Source: Candidatus Omnitrophota bacterium (GTDB taxonomy: Bacteria; Omnitrophota; Gorgyraeia; 2-01-FULL-45-10). From it: a stretch of 7,255 bases of DNA. Positions 6,775 to 7,255 of the stretch are shown one piece after another. The position numbers were made by a program, and so were the translations under genes. Position 1 is the first letter of the stretch; the number at the start of each line of letters is the position of its first letter. The stretch spans positions 1 to 7,255 of the forward strand of contig JAUYDB010000051.1 of the NCBI GenBank assembly GCA_030691985.1, in the 5' to 3' direction. Under the pieces are notes generated by a model. The model saw only the letters and a program-made list of their open reading frames with translations. It did no database searches and was not told where the DNA came from.

Positions 6775-7066
6775 CTTTCCCACGGTTTAAAGAACAGCCT
6801 TCGCATCCTTTAGATTTGGCCTCGGGACAGGGCTTGTTGTCTTTAGCGCTTTTTTTATCCTTGCCCCCCGCATCGCTCGGGACTCGATTCTTATAATCTG
6901 TCTGATAGAACCCGCTCCCCTTAAATATGACAGCGCTGCCCATCCCTATCAGTCGATAAACTTTTGCGCCGCATTTCGGGCAGTATTTGATGGGGGCGTC
7001 TTTTATGCCTTGAAACTTTTCAAAGCATTCCTTGCATTTCGAACATTCATATTCGTAAGTCGGCAT
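6767..7066 (-). CDS. FmdB-type zinc ribbon protein
   Basis: This 99-residue cytoplasmic protein has the FmdB/CxxC_CxxC_SSSS zinc ribbon at its N-terminus: MPTYEYEC with C8-x2-C11 and C29-x2-C32, plus an additional C14. The ribbon is followed by YRLIGMGSAVIFKGSGFYQTDYK (read as 37-47 and 48-59), the usual family extension. The Lys/Asp-rich tail carries a further cysteine group (C80, C88, C91) ending in GCEGCSLNRG. FmdB was named as a putative regulator of formamidase or amide genes, but most members have no known role, so a nucleic-acid-binding function is only a guess. The ATG has GAGG 5 nt upstream and matches the canonical N-terminus. It is the first gene of the overlapping four-gene unit; no other gene lies between it and the right edge, 189 bp away. 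Confidence 0.9.
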   Translation of the reverse strand: MPTYEYECSKCKECFEKFQGIKDAPIKYCPKCGAKVYRLIGMGSAVIFKGSGFYQTDYKNRVPSDAGGKDKKSAKDNKPCPEAKSKGCEGCSLNRGKDG

Positions 7067-7088
7067 GTCGTCCTCGCAATATAGAGTA

Positions 7089-7122
7089 GTAACCAGAAAC
7101 CAGTAACCAGATACCAGAATCA
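7089..7122. repeat. 7-bp tandem repeat array (GWAACCA-type units)
   Basis: Consecutive 7-bp units read GTAACCA, GAAACCA, GTAACCA, GATACCA and a degraded GAATCA. The core ACCAG is constant and the two bases after G vary between A and T. The array sits 23 bp upstream of the FmdB start, in the likely leader or promoter region. It has the same unit length and the same constant-core design as the inverted array at 4373-4454 but a different sequence. Confidence 0.75.
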
Positions 7123-7126
7123 GTCA

Positions 7127-7191
7127 GGAAATAGGGGGACACAATACCTATTTCCTTGCACAAAATCTCAAGGACATAGGTAGTGTGTCCC
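7127..7191. repeat. REP-like element with two overlapping inverted repeats
   Basis: GGAAATAGG (7127-7135) and CCTATTTCC (7147-7155) form a perfect 9-bp stem around an 11-nt loop. In the alternative pairing, 23-nt arms at 7136-7158 and 7169-7191 match at 21 of 23 positions around a 10-nt loop. The two pairings share 7147-7155 and exclude each other. From memory, GGGACACAATACCTATTTCC-type sequence recurs as an intergenic repeat in environmental genomes near REP-associated (Y1/TnpA_REP1) transposases; no such gene is in the window. Confidence 0.7.
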
Positions 7192-7201
7192 ATTGCTGTC
7201 C

Positions 7202-7216
7202 AAATTGGCGCAATTT
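7202..7216. repeat. Short perfect palindrome
   Basis: AAATTG (7202-7207) and CAATTT (7211-7216) are exact inverted repeats around GCG. It lies 11 bp from the REP-like element and 14 bp from the edge palindrome. It could be a small protein-binding site or part of a compound repeat; there is no further evidence. Confidence 0.35.
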
Positions 7217-7230
7217 CCCCCACACCTTAA

Positions 7231-7255
7231 TCCTCTCCCCCTTCGGGGGAGAGGA
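7231..7255. repeat. C/G-rich palindrome at the window edge, probably half seen
   Basis: TCCTCTCCCCC (7231-7241) and GGGGGAGAGGA (7245-7255) are perfect 11-bp inverted repeats around TTC. The palindrome reaches the last base, and the bases before it (CACACCTTAA) suggest that the arms continue outside the window. The type resembles widespread intergenic palindromes with a CCTCTCCCC core. There is no U-run inside the window to call it a terminator. Confidence 0.65.

Noticed and set aside
7078..7112. Promoter for the FmdB gene
   Set aside because: Minus-strand TATATT is a fair -10 box, but the only 17-bp-spaced -35 candidate, TTACTG inside the heptamer array, matches two of six positions.

Overview
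The window is one strand of genes: eight protein-coding genes, all read on the minus strand, so transcription runs from high to low coordinates. The last gene runs off the left edge. No rRNA, tRNA, CRISPR array, integrase or transposase gene is visible. The gene types are bacterial: a bacterial AccD, tandem GAF/GGDEF signalling proteins, a two-domain corrinoid protein, a DUF1015 protein and an MsmX/UgpC-type ABC ATPase. Moderate GC, dense overlapping genes and two TTG starts with strong Shine-Dalgarno sequences are also seen. The mix, including membrane-GAF-GGDEF proteins with the LYEITKKMS-type linker, recalls uncultivated anaerobic lineages such as Candidatus Omnitrophota. That placement comes from family knowledge and is not proven by the sequence.

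Layout in transcription order. (1) 7255-7067 is a repeat-rich intergenic stretch holding a perfect 11-bp palindrome at the edge, a small palindrome, a REP-like pair of alternative hairpins and a 7-bp tandem repeat array. (2) 7066-4455 is a tightly overlapping four-gene unit: FmdB-type zinc ribbon, VanZ-like membrane protein, DUF1015 protein and methyltransferase-type corrinoid protein. (3) 4454-4373 is a large inverted repeat built from 7-bp units, filling the gap between the corrinoid stop codon and the accD ribosome binding site. (4) 4352-3501 is accD, the acetyl-CoA carboxylase beta subunit. (5) 3500-3434 is a short AT-rich gap with a threefold 10-bp repeat over the accD stop codon and a possible weak promoter. 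(6) 3433-2330 is a sugar-type ABC ATPase. (7) 2317-890 is a membrane GAF-GGDEF diguanylate cyclase. (8) 902-1 is a second membrane-GAF protein, cut by the window edge, whose TTG start lies inside the preceding gene.

The genes do not form one obvious pathway. The first four are probably co-translated, which ties an orphan corrinoid protein (no methyltransferase or reactivase in view) to DUF1015, VanZ-like and FmdB proteins. AccD makes malonyl-CoA for fatty acid synthesis with partners encoded elsewhere. The ABC ATPase lacks its permeases here. The two signalling proteins look like an adjacent, translationally coupled cyclic-di-GMP pair. The most unusual sequence is non-coding: two arrays of unrelated 7-bp units that share one design (constant core, variable dinucleotide), one of them folded back as an 82-nt inverted repeat.
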